Notes: generated by a model from the sequence alone, not told the origin. DNA of 64,000 bases from JBBSUQ01 sp964389755 (GCA_964389755.1 CAYMEW010000009.1:1-64000), one strand, 5' to 3'; shown: positions 51,804 to 61,243, counted from the first letter of the stretch. Numbers and translations: made by a program.

Positions 51804-52562
51804 ATGAAGCGCCGTTCTTTTAATTCCATTGTAAAGGTAGGACTTTTTGTGCTATCTCCCCTGATCTTCTTTGCCCAGCAGGCAGCAGAGGAAGAACCGG
51901 GTTACCTTTACCGAAAAGCGTTTTCGGGCGGATTGATGATCAGTACGCACGGAATCGGGCCGCAGTTGCAGTTGGAACGAAAAATGAATTACAGGTATTA
52001 TCACCAGTTCGGACTGACGCTTTCGGGCATTCGTCACGAAAAGGAATACCGCTCGAAGAACGCGTCTTACGACGATTCCAAACCCTACGTTTACGGGAAA
52101 CTGAACAGCTTAATTGCGCTGCGCTTCTTTTTCGGCGGAAAACTGGAACTTTTTGAGAAAAAACGGACGCGCGGCATTTCGATTCATTACACCTGGGCAG
52201 CGGGACCGTCTGTCGGGTATCTGAAACCCGTTTACCTGAAGATTCTCGAACCTTCGGCTGCTGAGCAGCACCAGGATCCGCACGTGGAAAGATATGATCC
52301 GGCCCTGCATCCGCAGGAGAACATTTACGGAAGAGCTTCGTATTTTGAAGGGTTCGGAGAAGGAAGCATCCGGCCCGGACTTTTCTTAAAGAGCGGTTTT
52401 TTCTTCGATTTCAGTAAAAAAGAAGCCCTGATACTGGGGTTGGAGATCGGCGCGATGATAGATGCATATTCGAAAACTGTTGTACTTTTGTACCAGTCGA
52501 AAAATCATCAGGTATTTCCGGCATTCTATGCCAGTCTCCTGATTGGAAAAAAACGATTTTAG
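51804..52562 (+). CDS. Putative outer-membrane beta-barrel protein
   Basis: A 252-residue protein with a signal peptide (cut near FFAQQ). The rest alternates polar and aromatic residues with many Tyr/Phe (RKMNYRYYHQFGLTLSGI, ALRFFFGGKLELF) and ends in a hydrophobic strand with a terminal Phe, as barrel proteins do. I do not recognise a family with known function. It lies two bases before lipA, probably co-transcribed, but no functional link to lipoate is evident. Confidence 0.65.
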   Translation: MKRRSFNSIVKVGLFVLSPLIFFAQQAAEEEPGYLYRKAFSGGLMISTHGIGPQLQLERKMNYRYYHQFGLTLSGIRHEKEYRSKNASYDDSKPYVYGKLNSLIALRFFFGGKLELFEKKRTRGISIHYTWAAGPSVGYLKPVYLKILEPSAAEQHQDPHVERYDPALHPQENIYGRASYFEGFGEGSIRPGLFLKSGFFFDFSKKEALILGLEIGAMIDAYSKTVVLLYQSKNHQVFPAFYASLLIGKKRF

Positions 52563-52564
52563 CG

Positions 52565-53440
52565 ATGAGTGAAATTACTGTGTCAAACGAAAATACGATC
52601 CGTATCAAAAAGCCGAAATGGCTGCGTGTAAAATTGCCCACCGGCGAGAACTACCGTGCAGTTCGTAAACTGGTAGATGAACACAAACTCCACACGATCT
52701 GCGAAAGCGGAAGCTGTCCGAATATGGGAGAATGTTGGGGAGAAGGTACGGCGACATTCATGATCCTCGGAAATATTTGTACGCGTTCCTGCGGTTTTTG
52801 TGCAGTGCAGACCGGTCGCCCGGATGCAGTGGATATGTTCGAACCCGGAAAGGTGGCCCACAGTGTCAAAACCATGGGTGTCAAACATGCTGTGATCACT
52901 TCGGTGGACCGTGACGACCTGAAAGACGGTGGTTCGGAGATCTGGGTTCAGACCGTAAAGGCAATTCGCCACCAGTCGCCCGGAACGACCCTCGAAACGC
53001 TGATCCCCGATTTTGGTGGAAAGTGGGAAAACCTCCAACGCGTGATTGACGTGGCACCGGAGATCGTGTCGCACAACCTCGAAACAGTGCGTCGCCTGAC
53101 CAAACAGGTACGCATCCAGGCCAAGTACGACCGCAGCCTCGAGGTACTCTTTCGACTTAAAAAAGGGGGCATGCGCACCAAGAGCGGAGTGATGCTCGGA
53201 CTCGGAGAAACGGACCAGGAAGTGCTTGAAACGATGGAGGACCTGCGCAGCGTCAATGTGGATATTCTCACACTTGGGCAATACCTGCAACCCACTCCGA
53301 AACATTTGCCGATCGCTGAGTTCGTAACACCGGAACGTTTCGACAAATACCGTGAGATCGGTCTCGAGATGGGATTCCGCTACGTGGAAAGCGGTCCGCT
53401 CGTACGTTCTTCTTATCATGCCGAGAAACATTTGTTCTGA
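52565..53440 (+). CDS. lipA: Lipoyl synthase
   Basis: LipA, 291 residues, is a radical-SAM enzyme that inserts two sulfurs into octanoyl groups on lipoyl domains. Both clusters are visible: the auxiliary cluster cysteines Cys46, Cys51 and Cys57 (CESGSCPNMGEC) and the radical-SAM Cys72, Cys76 and Cys79 (CTRSCGFC). The C-terminal serine ligand is in LVRSSYHAE. It starts two bases after the barrel gene and is followed 102 bases later by lpdA under its own promoter. Together they serve 2-oxoacid dehydrogenase complexes. Confidence 0.98.
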   Translation: MSEITVSNENTIRIKKPKWLRVKLPTGENYRAVRKLVDEHKLHTICESGSCPNMGECWGEGTATFMILGNICTRSCGFCAVQTGRPDAVDMFEPGKVAHSVKTMGVKHAVITSVDRDDLKDGGSEIWVQTVKAIRHQSPGTTLETLIPDFGGKWENLQRVIDVAPEIVSHNLETVRRLTKQVRIQAKYDRSLEVLFRLKKGGMRTKSGVMLGLGETDQEVLETMEDLRSVNVDILTLGQYLQPTPKHLPIAEFVTPERFDKYREIGLEMGFRYVESGPLVRSSYHAEKHLF

Positions 53441-53512
53441 TCAGGGCCTGCGGCAATCAAAGAACGCGTATTTTTTAGTGCCTCTTTTCGCTTTCGGGGG
53501 ATGAATAAATCT

Positions 53513-53520
53513 TAACTTTG
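53513..53520 (+). promoter_or_regulatory. Bacteroidota -7 promoter box, lpdA
   Basis: TAACTTTG matches TAnnTTTG exactly, 22 bases before the lpdA ATG at 53543. Confidence 0.55.
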
Positions 53521-53542
53521 TTAACCAAAAAATTATCATATC

Positions 53543-54943
53543 ATGGATTACGATGTTACAATAATCGGTAGTGGACCGGGAGGATATGTGGCCGCAATAC
53601 GCTGTGCCCAGTTAGGAATGAAAACAGCCCTGATCGAAAAATACGACACATTGGGCGGTACCTGCCTGAATGTCGGATGTATCCCTTCCAAAGCACTGCT
53701 CGATTCATCGGAGCACTTCCACAATGCCGTGCATAATTTTGCCGAGCACGGAATCATTACGACCGAGGTAAAAGCAGACCTCAAGCAGATGATCAAGCGG
53801 AAGAATGAAGTGGTAAGCCAGACCTGCTCAGGGGTGAAATTCCTGATGGATAAAAATAAAGTAGAAGTACACCATGGTGTGGGCTCCTTTAAAGATAAAA
53901 ATACGATCAGCATTAAGGATGTCGACGGAAAAGAATCCGAGATCACTTCGAAAAACATCATTATTGCAACCGGTTCCAAACCGAACTATTTCAAAGGAAT
54001 GGAACCCGATAAAAAACGCATTATTACTTCGACTGAAGCCCTTGAACTCGAAAAGATCCCGGAAAGCATGGTCGTTATCGGTGGTGGTGTGATCGGCCTT
54101 GAGCTTGGATCCGTTTATGCACGCCTCGGATCGAAGATCGAAGTGGTTGAATTCGCCGACTCGATCATCCCGACCATGGACCGTACGCTCGCGAAAGAAC
54201 TGACCAAGGTTCTCAAAAAAGAAGGGTTTAAATTCAACCTGCAGCACAAAGTACAAAAGGTAGAGAATACCGGGAAAGGAGTGAAGGTAACTGCGCTCGA
54301 CAAGAACGATAAAGAGGTTTCCTTCGAAGCAGAGTACTGCCTCGTGGCGGTCGGAAGAAAACCGTATACAGAAGGACTCAACGCCGAAGCCGCAGGTGTG
54401 AAGTTAACGGATCGCGGCCAGGTGGAAGTGAATGACCACCTGCAAACGAACGTTTCGAACATCTACGCGATCGGGGACGTGGTGCGTGGCGCCATGTTGG
54501 CACACAAGGCCGAGGAAGAGGGCGTTTATGTTGCCGAAATGCTGGCCGGGCAAAAGCCTCACGTGAATTACAACCTCATTCCGGGTGTGGTGTACACCTG
54601 GCCGGAAGTGGCTGCAGTTGGAAAAACGGAAGAAGAACTCAAAAAAGAAGGACGTGAGATCAAGATCGGATCATTCCCGATCAAAGCACTCGGACGTGCA
54701 CGCGCCAGTATGGATACTGCAGGTCTGATCAAGATCATTGCCGATAAAGAAACCGATGAGGTTCTCGGAGTACACATGATCGCGCCGCGTGCGGCAGACC
54801 TGATCATGGAAGCTGTTACGGCCATGGAATACCGCGCTTCCGCAGAAGACATCGCGCGCATCTGTCACCCGCACCCGACTTACTCGGAAGCAGTGAAGGA
54901 AGCGGCACTCGGCGCCACGGAAAACAGGGCTTTACACGTGTAA
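53543..54943 (+). CDS. lpdA: Dihydrolipoyl dehydrogenase
   Basis: The E3 component of pyruvate, 2-oxoglutarate and branched-chain dehydrogenase complexes; it reoxidises dihydrolipoamide and reduces NAD. The 466-residue length is normal. The FAD motif GSGPGGYVAA opens the protein, the redox disulfide is Cys41/Cys46 in GGTCLNVGCIPSK, the NAD motif is VIGGGVIGLELGSVY, and the C-terminal CHPHPTYSEAVKEAA carries the catalytic His. A terminator follows 20 bases after the stop. Confidence 0.98.
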   Translation: MDYDVTIIGSGPGGYVAAIRCAQLGMKTALIEKYDTLGGTCLNVGCIPSKALLDSSEHFHNAVHNFAEHGIITTEVKADLKQMIKRKNEVVSQTCSGVKFLMDKNKVEVHHGVGSFKDKNTISIKDVDGKESEITSKNIIIATGSKPNYFKGMEPDKKRIITSTEALELEKIPESMVVIGGGVIGLELGSVYARLGSKIEVVEFADSIIPTMDRTLAKELTKVLKKEGFKFNLQHKVQKVENTGKGVKVTALDKNDKEVSFEAEYCLVAVGRKPYTEGLNAEAAGVKLTDRGQVEVNDHLQTNVSNIYAIGDVVRGAMLAHKAEEEGVYVAEMLAGQKPHVNYNLIPGVVYTWPEVAAVGKTEEELKKEGREIKIGSFPIKALGRARASMDTAGLIKIIADKETDEVLGVHMIAPRAADLIMEAVTAMEYRASAEDIARICHPHPTYSEAVKEAALGATENRALHV

Positions 54944-54962
54944 CGAACACTAAATTTTGTTA

Positions 54963-54995
54963 AAAGCGCTTCTTATTGCAGGGAGCGCTTTTTTT
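54963..54995 (+). terminator. Intrinsic terminator after lpdA
   Basis: AAAGCGCT (54963-54970) pairs with AGCGCTTT (54984-54991) around 13 bases, followed by a T-run. Confidence 0.8.
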
Positions 54996-55052
54996 GTGCG
55001 AACTAATGCAGGAAGGGCTTGTTATGTCTTCAAAACCAATAAATTTTTAGGT

Positions 55053-56396
55053 ATGAAGGCATTATTACTTATTGCGGCAGGTCTTTTCGCGGGACAGGCT
55101 ATTTCACAAGTGACGATCGGAAATACGACCGTTCAAGTCGATACAGTGGCGGAAGGCCTCGCAACTCCTTGGGAGATCAGGTGGGGAGACGATGATCAGC
55201 TTTGGCTGACCGAAAAGGACGGCTACGTCTCTAAAATTGATCCGGAGACCGGTCAGAGAACCGTATTACTTGACATTACTTCACAGGTGGAAGTGCAGGG
55301 CGAATCAGGACTGTTAGGAATGAGCGACCTGATGGCGTCTTCGGATGTTCCTTCTTCCGATGTGTTTTTAGTATATACTTATATGGACGGAGGCTCTTTC
55401 TTCGAAAAACTCGTGAAATATACCTACGACGGGGTCGGACTCGTAAACGAAGAAGTATTGATAGACAGTATCCCGGCCAACTCTTTTCACAACGGTTCGC
55501 GCCTGATCCGCCTCGAGGATAATACGCTTTTGATGTCCACTGGTGACGCGGGCGATGCGGACGCCGCACAGGATACCACTTCACTTTCCGGTAAAATTCT
55601 TCGCGTGGGACTTGACGGCGAGGTTCCGGTGGATAACCCGATCCCGGGTTCCTATGTTTATTCTTACGGACACCGAAATCCGCAGGGAATACTCGTACAC
55701 CCGAACGGTCACATATATATCAGCGAGCACGGTCCGGACAGCGATGACGAGTTCCAGATGCTCCTCAGCGGACGTAACTACGGCTGGCCTGAAGTACTCG
55801 GGTTTTGTGATGATGCTTCGGAAACGGCCTTCTGTTCCGATAACGACATCGTGGAGCCGCTTTATGCCTGGACGCCTACCATCGCACCTTCTGACCTGAT
55901 CTATTATCAGAATCCGGGGCTGCCGGAATTTCACAATAAAGTTATTATGGCCGTGCTCAAGGACGAAATGATGGTTGCCCTTGAATTGAACGAAGACGGA
56001 GACACAGTGTTGAATGCGATGGAATACCTGAACAACCAGTTCGGGCGAATCCGTGATCTGTGTGTGGGACCGGAAGGAGAGATCTATTTCCTGGCCAATA
56101 ACAATTCCGGGAATCAGCAAATACTCGTGCTCAAACCGGATTATTTACTTGGAATGGACGATGTGAGCAATCAGAAAGCAGTAAAACTTTATCCGAATCC
56201 GGCCGAAAACCGACTTTTCATTAAGGGCGATTTGTCTGATTATTCAATTGAAATATGCGATAACGCCGGTCGTATGGTGTATGCAGGTCAAATCGGGCTG
56301 CAGGGAATTGATATTTCAAGCCTGCCCAATGGACATTATCTCGTACACATACAGGAAGGTGGTTACAATCGTACACTTTCCTTTGTAAAGCGTTAA
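55053..56396 (+). CDS. PQQ-type sugar dehydrogenase with T9SS sorting domain
   Basis: A 447-residue secreted protein. A signal peptide (cut after QAISQ) precedes a six-bladed propeller of the glucose/sorbosone dehydrogenase (aldose sugar dehydrogenase) family: GLATPWEIRWGDDDQLWLTEKDG, RLIRLEDNTLLMSTGDAGD, SLSGKILRVGLDG, YGHRNPQGILVHPNG and ISEHGPDSDDEFQ are its hallmarks. From about residue 370 a type A T9SS sorting domain (KLYPNPAENRLFI to the end) follows. The enzyme would oxidise sugars outside the cell with PQQ. ATG 55053 is chosen for the signal peptide; the longer open frame crosses the terminator. Confidence 0.9.
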   Translation: MKALLLIAAGLFAGQAISQVTIGNTTVQVDTVAEGLATPWEIRWGDDDQLWLTEKDGYVSKIDPETGQRTVLLDITSQVEVQGESGLLGMSDLMASSDVPSSDVFLVYTYMDGGSFFEKLVKYTYDGVGLVNEEVLIDSIPANSFHNGSRLIRLEDNTLLMSTGDAGDADAAQDTTSLSGKILRVGLDGEVPVDNPIPGSYVYSYGHRNPQGILVHPNGHIYISEHGPDSDDEFQMLLSGRNYGWPEVLGFCDDASETAFCSDNDIVEPLYAWTPTIAPSDLIYYQNPGLPEFHNKVIMAVLKDEMMVALELNEDGDTVLNAMEYLNNQFGRIRDLCVGPEGEIYFLANNNSGNQQILVLKPDYLLGMDDVSNQKAVKLYPNPAENRLFIKGDLSDYSIEICDNAGRMVYAGQIGLQGIDISSLPNGHYLVHIQEGGYNRTLSFVKR

Positions 56397-56443
56397 ATAA
56401 ACAGTTCCGAACCAGTTGGTGCGGTTCATTAAATATTTTAAAG

Positions 56444-56472
56444 AATCCGGGTTTTAAAAGCCCGGATTTTTT
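56444..56472 (+). terminator. Intrinsic terminator after sugar dehydrogenase
   Basis: AATCCGGG (56444-56451) pairs with CCCGGATT (56461-56468) around 9 bases, followed by a T-run. Confidence 0.82.
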
Positions 56473-56537
56473 GCGACTATGAACTTCGAAGTACCCGAAT
56501 CTGTTTCATTAAGATCACCGCTAAAGAATAAAGTGAC

Positions 56538-57350
56538 ATGACCTTTTCCCGGATAAGAAAAAAGCTATACGAGGTTGTTTTCGGGACGACCACGCCGGCC
56601 GGGCGTAATTTCGACCTGGTTCTGCTGGTCCTGATCCTGCTATCGGTAATTGTTTCGCTTTTTGAAAGTATCCCTTACTACCACGTGCGTTACCGAAGTT
56701 TTTTACTCACTACGGAACTTGTCTTTTCCATTTTCTTCCTGTTCGAATACCTTGTTCGAATCTGGATTTCTCCCAAACCTTTTCAGTATATCTTCAGTTT
56801 TTGGGGAATTATCGATCTCATTTCCCTGCTTCCCACGTTCTTCCTGCCGTTCGCAACGAATTTTCAATCGCTTCGCACCATCCGGTCCTTCCGCCTTTTA
56901 CGGCTTTTCAGGATCCTGCGCCTCAGTAAATTTACTTCCGAAACACAGGTGCTGTTCCATTCGATGCGGGCCAGCGTCTATAAAATTGTCGTGTTCCTGT
57001 TTTGCGTGGTGCTGATCATGGTCTTTGCCGGTACGATTATGTACCTGATTGAAGGTGGAAAGAACGGTTTTACGTCCATCCCCGCTAGCATCTACTGGGC
57101 CATTGTGACCGTAACCACGGTTGGCTTCGGAGACATTACACCGCAAACGGATCTCGGGAAGTTCCTGGCTGCCGTAATGATGGTGCTCGGGTACGCGATC
57201 ATTGCCGTTCCTACGGGAATCATCAGCTTTGAAATGTCGCGGTATAAAAAGGATGAAAAAGAGTCGAACGACTGCCCGAACTGTGGCCACGACAATCCTT
57301 ATGGTTCGATCTATTGTAACCAGTGCGGGACAGAATTATATCACCGCTGA
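56538..57350 (+). CDS. Voltage-gated-type potassium channel with C-terminal zinc ribbon
   Basis: A 270-residue inner-membrane channel. Six helices are seen, including an S4-like helix with regularly spaced arginines (TIRSFRLLRLFRILRLSKF, about residues 116-134). The pore loop holds the selectivity filter TVGFGD at 194-199, followed by S6. The cytosolic C-terminus is short and ends in a four-cysteine zinc ribbon (Cys246, Cys249, Cys260, Cys263; CPNCGHDNPYG and CNQCG). The ribbon is an unusual addition and could sense metal or mediate tetramer contacts. It converges on the S46 peptidase gene with one base between stops. Confidence 0.9.
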   Translation: MTFSRIRKKLYEVVFGTTTPAGRNFDLVLLVLILLSVIVSLFESIPYYHVRYRSFLLTTELVFSIFFLFEYLVRIWISPKPFQYIFSFWGIIDLISLLPTFFLPFATNFQSLRTIRSFRLLRLFRILRLSKFTSETQVLFHSMRASVYKIVVFLFCVVLIMVFAGTIMYLIEGGKNGFTSIPASIYWAIVTVTTVGFGDITPQTDLGKFLAAVMMVLGYAIIAVPTGIISFEMSRYKKDEKESNDCPNCGHDNPYGSIYCNQCGTELYHR

Positions 57351-57351
57351 A

Positions 57352-59478
57352 TTAGTCAGTAACAAGTACCATTTCGTCCACGAGGTGTTTGGCTCCGGCG
57401 TATTTGTCCATTACCCACAGTACGTATCGAATATCAACCGTAATATTGCGGCAACGCGAAGCGTCGAACATGAAATCGCTCATGGTACTCTCCCAGCTAC
57501 GGTCGAAGTTTAGCCCCATCAGGTTTCCGTTGGCATCGATAACCGGTGATCCGGAGTTACCTCCTGTCGTATGATTGGAACCTGTGAAACAAACCCAGAG
57601 TTCGCCGTCCTGCGCATATCTTCCGAAATCTTTCGACTCATAGAGCGCAACCATGTCCGGCAATAGTTCAAAATCCGGGTTCCCGGTGTTGTATTTATTG
57701 ATAATGCCGTCCGTAGTTGTGTGCTCGACGTATTTTACACCGTCGCGCGGGTAAGAACCTTCAAGTTTTCCGTAAGTGATGCGCATGGTGCTGTTGGCAT
57801 CCGGCCAGTGTTTGGCATCGGGGAACATTACGTATTTGCCTTCCACATATTTTTTGAGTAAAAGGTCCATGGCGACCCGGAAATCCCTGGTTTTGGCAAT
57901 CACGTCCTGATCGAAGTTCTTGCGGATCTCATCGAAAAATGCGAATCCCGGATCCTTCTGCAACGCTTTTGCCAATTTTTTCTTCCCGAAATGGTCGCTG
58001 ATGAATTTGCTGTAGCGCAACGGGTCCGTCAAAAAGGAACTCATATAGATCTTTTCGGCATCATATTCGGGGCGTACGATATCAGTTTTAACCGTAGCGA
58101 TCTGCTTCAGGTATTCTTCCGTCAGTGCCGTGAAAATTTGCTGATCCACGTTCTGGTCGTAATTCTTAAAGAAGTTTTCACCCGCCCTTAATAAGATTGC
58201 TTTCAAAGAATCGGCCTGTTCGGGGCTCGCTGCTGCCTGGTCCATGTATTTTTCAACGGTACGGGCCAGGGAATAATATTCGGGACCCACGTAAAAATAC
58301 TCGACGCCCATCGCATACAAAAAGTCACTGCTGTTGCCCGCATTCGAAAGTGCATTCATCTCGTCGACAAGTGTTTCGTACTGGTGCCAGCCGTCTTTCG
58401 AACGGGCCGTTTCCGTATAGTTTTGTTCGTATTCTTTTTTGACGCTTACTGCATCCATACGCTTTAAACCGTCGATTTGCCCGATCCACTTTTTCCAGGC
58501 GTTCGCGATCCCTGCCTGTTTTGCCGCATATTTGATACGGATCTCATCGGAGTTGCGCATCGCGTTGTCGATTACTGCAAGAGACAGGTCACGCATGTGA
58601 ATACGCGCCGGACGTTCCTTTTCGATAATGTATTTGAGGTAATCGGAAACCACGTGTTGTTCGGTCGTTCCCGGGAAACCGTAGACCATCGTAAAATCGC
58701 CTTCTTTCCGGTCTTTGAACGAAATGGGAAGAAAGTGAAGAGGTTTGTAGGGTACGTTTGTTTCGGAATAGTCCGCCGGTTTATTATCGGTGCCCGAATA
58801 AATACGAAAAACCGAAAAGTCACCGGTATGACGCGGCCAAACCCAGTTGTCCGTATCGCCCCCGAATTTCCCGATGGCATTGGGAGGAGTTCCCACCAGG
58901 CGGATATCGCGGAATGTTTCTTTAACGATCATGTAATAGTCGTTTCCGTAGTTGAATGCCTTGATATCGGCTTCGTAATGGTTTCCGCGCGTGGCGTCTT
59001 CGATGAGCGTGGCGAGGTTTTGGCGCAGCTTTTTCTGACGCTCTTCCTCAGTCATGGAATTATCGACACCAAAACGGATTTGTTCCGTAACATCCTCGAT
59101 ACGTACCACGCGCATGGCGGTAAGCCCCGGATTCGGCAGTTCCTCGGAAAGGTTCTTTGCCCAAAACCCGTTTTTCAGGTAATCGTTTTCCAGGGAAGAG
59201 TGCGACTGGATAGAAGAGTAACCGCAGTGATGATTGGTCAGCAACAGTCCTTTTTCCGAAACGAGTTCGGCTGTACAACCGCCCCCGAACTGCACGATCG
59301 CGTCTTTCATACTCGAGTGATTGACGCTGTAAATATCCCCGGCGGAAAGCTTCATGCCCATGGCCTGCATATCGGATTCGAAAGCCGAAATGAGCGAAGG
59401 GATGAGCATTCCTTCTTCGGCAGCGGCACGAAAAACGAATGTGAGCAAGAGTAGGAAAGCGACAAAATACCTTTTCAT
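57352..59478 (-). CDS. S46 family serine dipeptidyl-peptidase
   Basis: A 708-residue periplasmic or secreted peptidase of the DPP7/DPP11 family that removes dipeptides from oligopeptides, important for amino-acid feeding in Bacteroidota. A signal peptide (cut near FRAAA) precedes a chymotrypsin-fold split by a helical domain. The catalytic His lies in LTNHHCGYSS (about residue 84) and the nucleophile is Ser642 in GGNSGSP. The family C-terminus VDIRYVLWVMDKYAGA is present. I cannot tell DPP7 from DPP11 specificity by eye. No T9SS sorting domain is seen. Confidence 0.95.
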   Translation of the reverse strand: MKRYFVAFLLLLTFVFRAAAEEGMLIPSLISAFESDMQAMGMKLSAGDIYSVNHSSMKDAIVQFGGGCTAELVSEKGLLLTNHHCGYSSIQSHSSLENDYLKNGFWAKNLSEELPNPGLTAMRVVRIEDVTEQIRFGVDNSMTEEERQKKLRQNLATLIEDATRGNHYEADIKAFNYGNDYYMIVKETFRDIRLVGTPPNAIGKFGGDTDNWVWPRHTGDFSVFRIYSGTDNKPADYSETNVPYKPLHFLPISFKDRKEGDFTMVYGFPGTTEQHVVSDYLKYIIEKERPARIHMRDLSLAVIDNAMRNSDEIRIKYAAKQAGIANAWKKWIGQIDGLKRMDAVSVKKEYEQNYTETARSKDGWHQYETLVDEMNALSNAGNSSDFLYAMGVEYFYVGPEYYSLARTVEKYMDQAAASPEQADSLKAILLRAGENFFKNYDQNVDQQIFTALTEEYLKQIATVKTDIVRPEYDAEKIYMSSFLTDPLRYSKFISDHFGKKKLAKALQKDPGFAFFDEIRKNFDQDVIAKTRDFRVAMDLLLKKYVEGKYVMFPDAKHWPDANSTMRITYGKLEGSYPRDGVKYVEHTTTDGIINKYNTGNPDFELLPDMVALYESKDFGRYAQDGELWVCFTGSNHTTGGNSGSPVIDANGNLMGLNFDRSWESTMSDFMFDASRCRNITVDIRYVLWVMDKYAGAKHLVDEMVLVTD

Positions 59479-59516
59479 GGAAAATAATTTGCCGTAAAGA
59501 TAGTGTTTACACAGCC

Positions 59517-59807
59517 TTAGTACAAGTAAAAGGGATAAGTGGAAAGTCCTTTGGCCTTGCGCTTCTGCCGGCGCTCGTTTCGCTTAATGGATTTGCGGGC
59601 CTCCTTTGACTGCATTTTCCAGAAGCGCTTTTTGGCTTTCTTGCGCTCTTTCGCGGCGGCCTTTTCGGCTTTTCGCTCTTTTTTAGCAAGTTGTTTCTCC
59701 GCTTCCTCCACCGTTGCAGGTGCGTTGGCGGGATTTTGGGAGCCGCAGGACTGCAACAGGAAGAGTGAGAACAATAAAATAAGGACTGTGTTCGTTTTTA
59801 TCTTCAT
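59517..59807 (-). CDS. Small basic lipoprotein
   Basis: A 96-residue lipoprotein. The lipobox LLQSC gives acylated Cys21. The mature part is Lys/Ala/Glu-rich, with a highly basic helix (KKERKAEKAAAKERKKAKKRF region, residues about 40-80). It could bind the cell wall or an acidic surface polymer. No family is recognised. It sits 38 bases upstream of the S46 peptidase gene on the same strand. Confidence 0.6.
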   Translation of the reverse strand: MKIKTNTVLILLFSLFLLQSCGSQNPANAPATVEEAEKQLAKKERKAEKAAAKERKKAKKRFWKMQSKEARKSIKRNERRQKRKAKGLSTYPFYLY

Positions 59808-59832
59808 ATTTTTGCGTTACAACTATAACGGG

Positions 59833-60258
59833 ATGAAAGTACAATATATTTTGGCAATGCTTCTTTTATTGGCAACGGGCTGTAAAAAAACGTCCAAGAA
59901 TCATCCTGTGCCGTACGTTGTCACTGACAAAACAATTGATATTACGCTTCCTTCATACAGCGAACTGATGAACGTGGGCGGATATTGCTACGTAACCGGC
60001 GGCTCGCGCGGGATCATCGTTTACCGGAAGTCCACGGACGAATTCGTGGCCTGGGACCGCCATTCGCCGAACGATCCGAACGGAACCTGCCCGACACCCC
60101 TGACACCCAATCCCGATAATTTCCTGGAACTCGACGATCCTTGCTCGGATGGTAAATTTTCGCTCTACGACGGCTCGCCTATCAGTTCTTCCGACTGGGG
60201 ACTGCGGCAATATATTGCCGTTTGGAACGGAAGCAATCAATTGCGCATTTACAATTGA
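59833..60258 (+). CDS. Lipoprotein with Rieske-like fold, iron ligands missing
   Basis: A 141-residue lipoprotein (lipobox ATGC, Cys17). The core GIIVYRKSTDEFVAWDRHSP and DDPCSDGKFSLYDGSPIS follows the order of a Rieske domain, where CxH and CPCHGSxF would bind the 2Fe-2S cluster. Here only scattered residues (His, Cys) remain, so a cluster is unlikely and the protein is probably a structural or binding version of the fold. The longer frame upstream lies antisense to the basic lipoprotein gene. The next gene starts at a TTG overlapping this stop (TTGA). Confidence 0.65.
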   Translation: MKVQYILAMLLLLATGCKKTSKNHPVPYVVTDKTIDITLPSYSELMNVGGYCYVTGGSRGIIVYRKSTDEFVAWDRHSPNDPNGTCPTPLTPNPDNFLELDDPCSDGKFSLYDGSPISSSDWGLRQYIAVWNGSNQLRIYN

Positions 60259-61175
60259 AAAAAGGGCCAGATGATATTCGCCATCAACGCGTTCTACTGG
60301 CCTCGCTAAACTGGGGACTCGGGCACGTAACACGAGACATCGGGCTGATCCGGAACTTACTTGCCAATGGAAACGAGGTACTCATCGCGGCGGATGCCGC
60401 GCAGCAGGCCGTCTTTCGAAATTACTTTCCGGACCTGCAATACATTTTACTAGACGGTTACCCCTTTCAATTCCGGGGAAAAGGCCGTTTTGCACGAGAC
60501 CTTTTTCGGCAAAGAAATGCACTTTCGAAAAGGTACAGGCGAGAACTGCGCGAGACCGCGGCACTGGTGCGAGAATGGAAGCCGGACCTGCTGATTTCGG
60601 ATCACCGCTATGGTTTCAGGAATGCGCACTGTGAATCGATTTTCGTGACACACCAGTTTAACCTGCCGCTGCACTGGTATCAGTTTCCTGTGCAATGGTT
60701 ACATCACCGGCTGATGACGCGTTTTGATCATATCTGGATCGTGGATGATGCGAACTCCGCGATGGCCGGTAAGCTGAGCCGAAACCATTCTCCGATAAGC
60801 GTTTTTATCGGTTATTTGTCGCGGTTTACAAGAAAGAATACCGAAAAAGCCGGACACGAAGTTCTGATCGTAAGCGGTCCGCCGCCGTATGCTCAGCAGT
60901 TCTACGATGAACAGGTTCGGCGCGTTGCAGGCCGGGAACTTTTTGTGATCGCTCCCGCGACGGTCAGGAAGCTGGCCGATACCCGGAAACTGATTCACCT
61001 CGACCCGAACGACTGGCAGGGAAACGACTGCGTTATCGCTTCAGCCTCTAAACTCATTTCCCGCTGCGGCTATTCCACACTGATGGACCTCCATTACCTG
61101 CAGGCGAATGCAGAGTTGATCGCGACTCCCGGCCAGGCTGAACAGGAATACCTTGCCCGGCTCCACAAACGTTAA
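60255..61175 (+). CDS. GT28-like glycosyltransferase
   Basis: A 306-residue protein of the GT-B fold, MurG/UDP-glycosyltransferase type. ASLNWGLGHVTRDIGLI is the N-terminal glycine-rich loop and VISA-like segments (DLLISDHRYGF) follow; the C-terminal domain contains LIVSGPPP and ISRCGYSTLMDL, with a sugar-nucleotide-binding Gly-rich turn, then GQAEQEYLAR. The acceptor is unknown. I choose the TTG at 60255, which overlaps the stop of the previous gene as TTGA, the same junction as siaC-coaE; an ATG at 60222 would overlap 37 bases and lacks homology signs. Confidence 0.75.
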   Translation: MKKGPDDIRHQRVLLASLNWGLGHVTRDIGLIRNLLANGNEVLIAADAAQQAVFRNYFPDLQYILLDGYPFQFRGKGRFARDLFRQRNALSKRYRRELRETAALVREWKPDLLISDHRYGFRNAHCESIFVTHQFNLPLHWYQFPVQWLHHRLMTRFDHIWIVDDANSAMAGKLSRNHSPISVFIGYLSRFTRKNTEKAGHEVLIVSGPPPYAQQFYDEQVRRVAGRELFVIAPATVRKLADTRKLIHLDPNDWQGNDCVIASASKLISRCGYSTLMDLHYLQANAELIATPGQAEQEYLARLHKR

Positions 61176-61243
61176 TATTCGCTAATTTCAAAACGCGATG
61201 CTTCCCGGACTTGTTGATGTTAAACACATTAAAATTAACGAAC

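Noticed and set aside
58477..59454. 325-codon plus-strand frame
   Set aside because: Antisense to the S46 peptidase, which has signal peptide and catalytic motifs.
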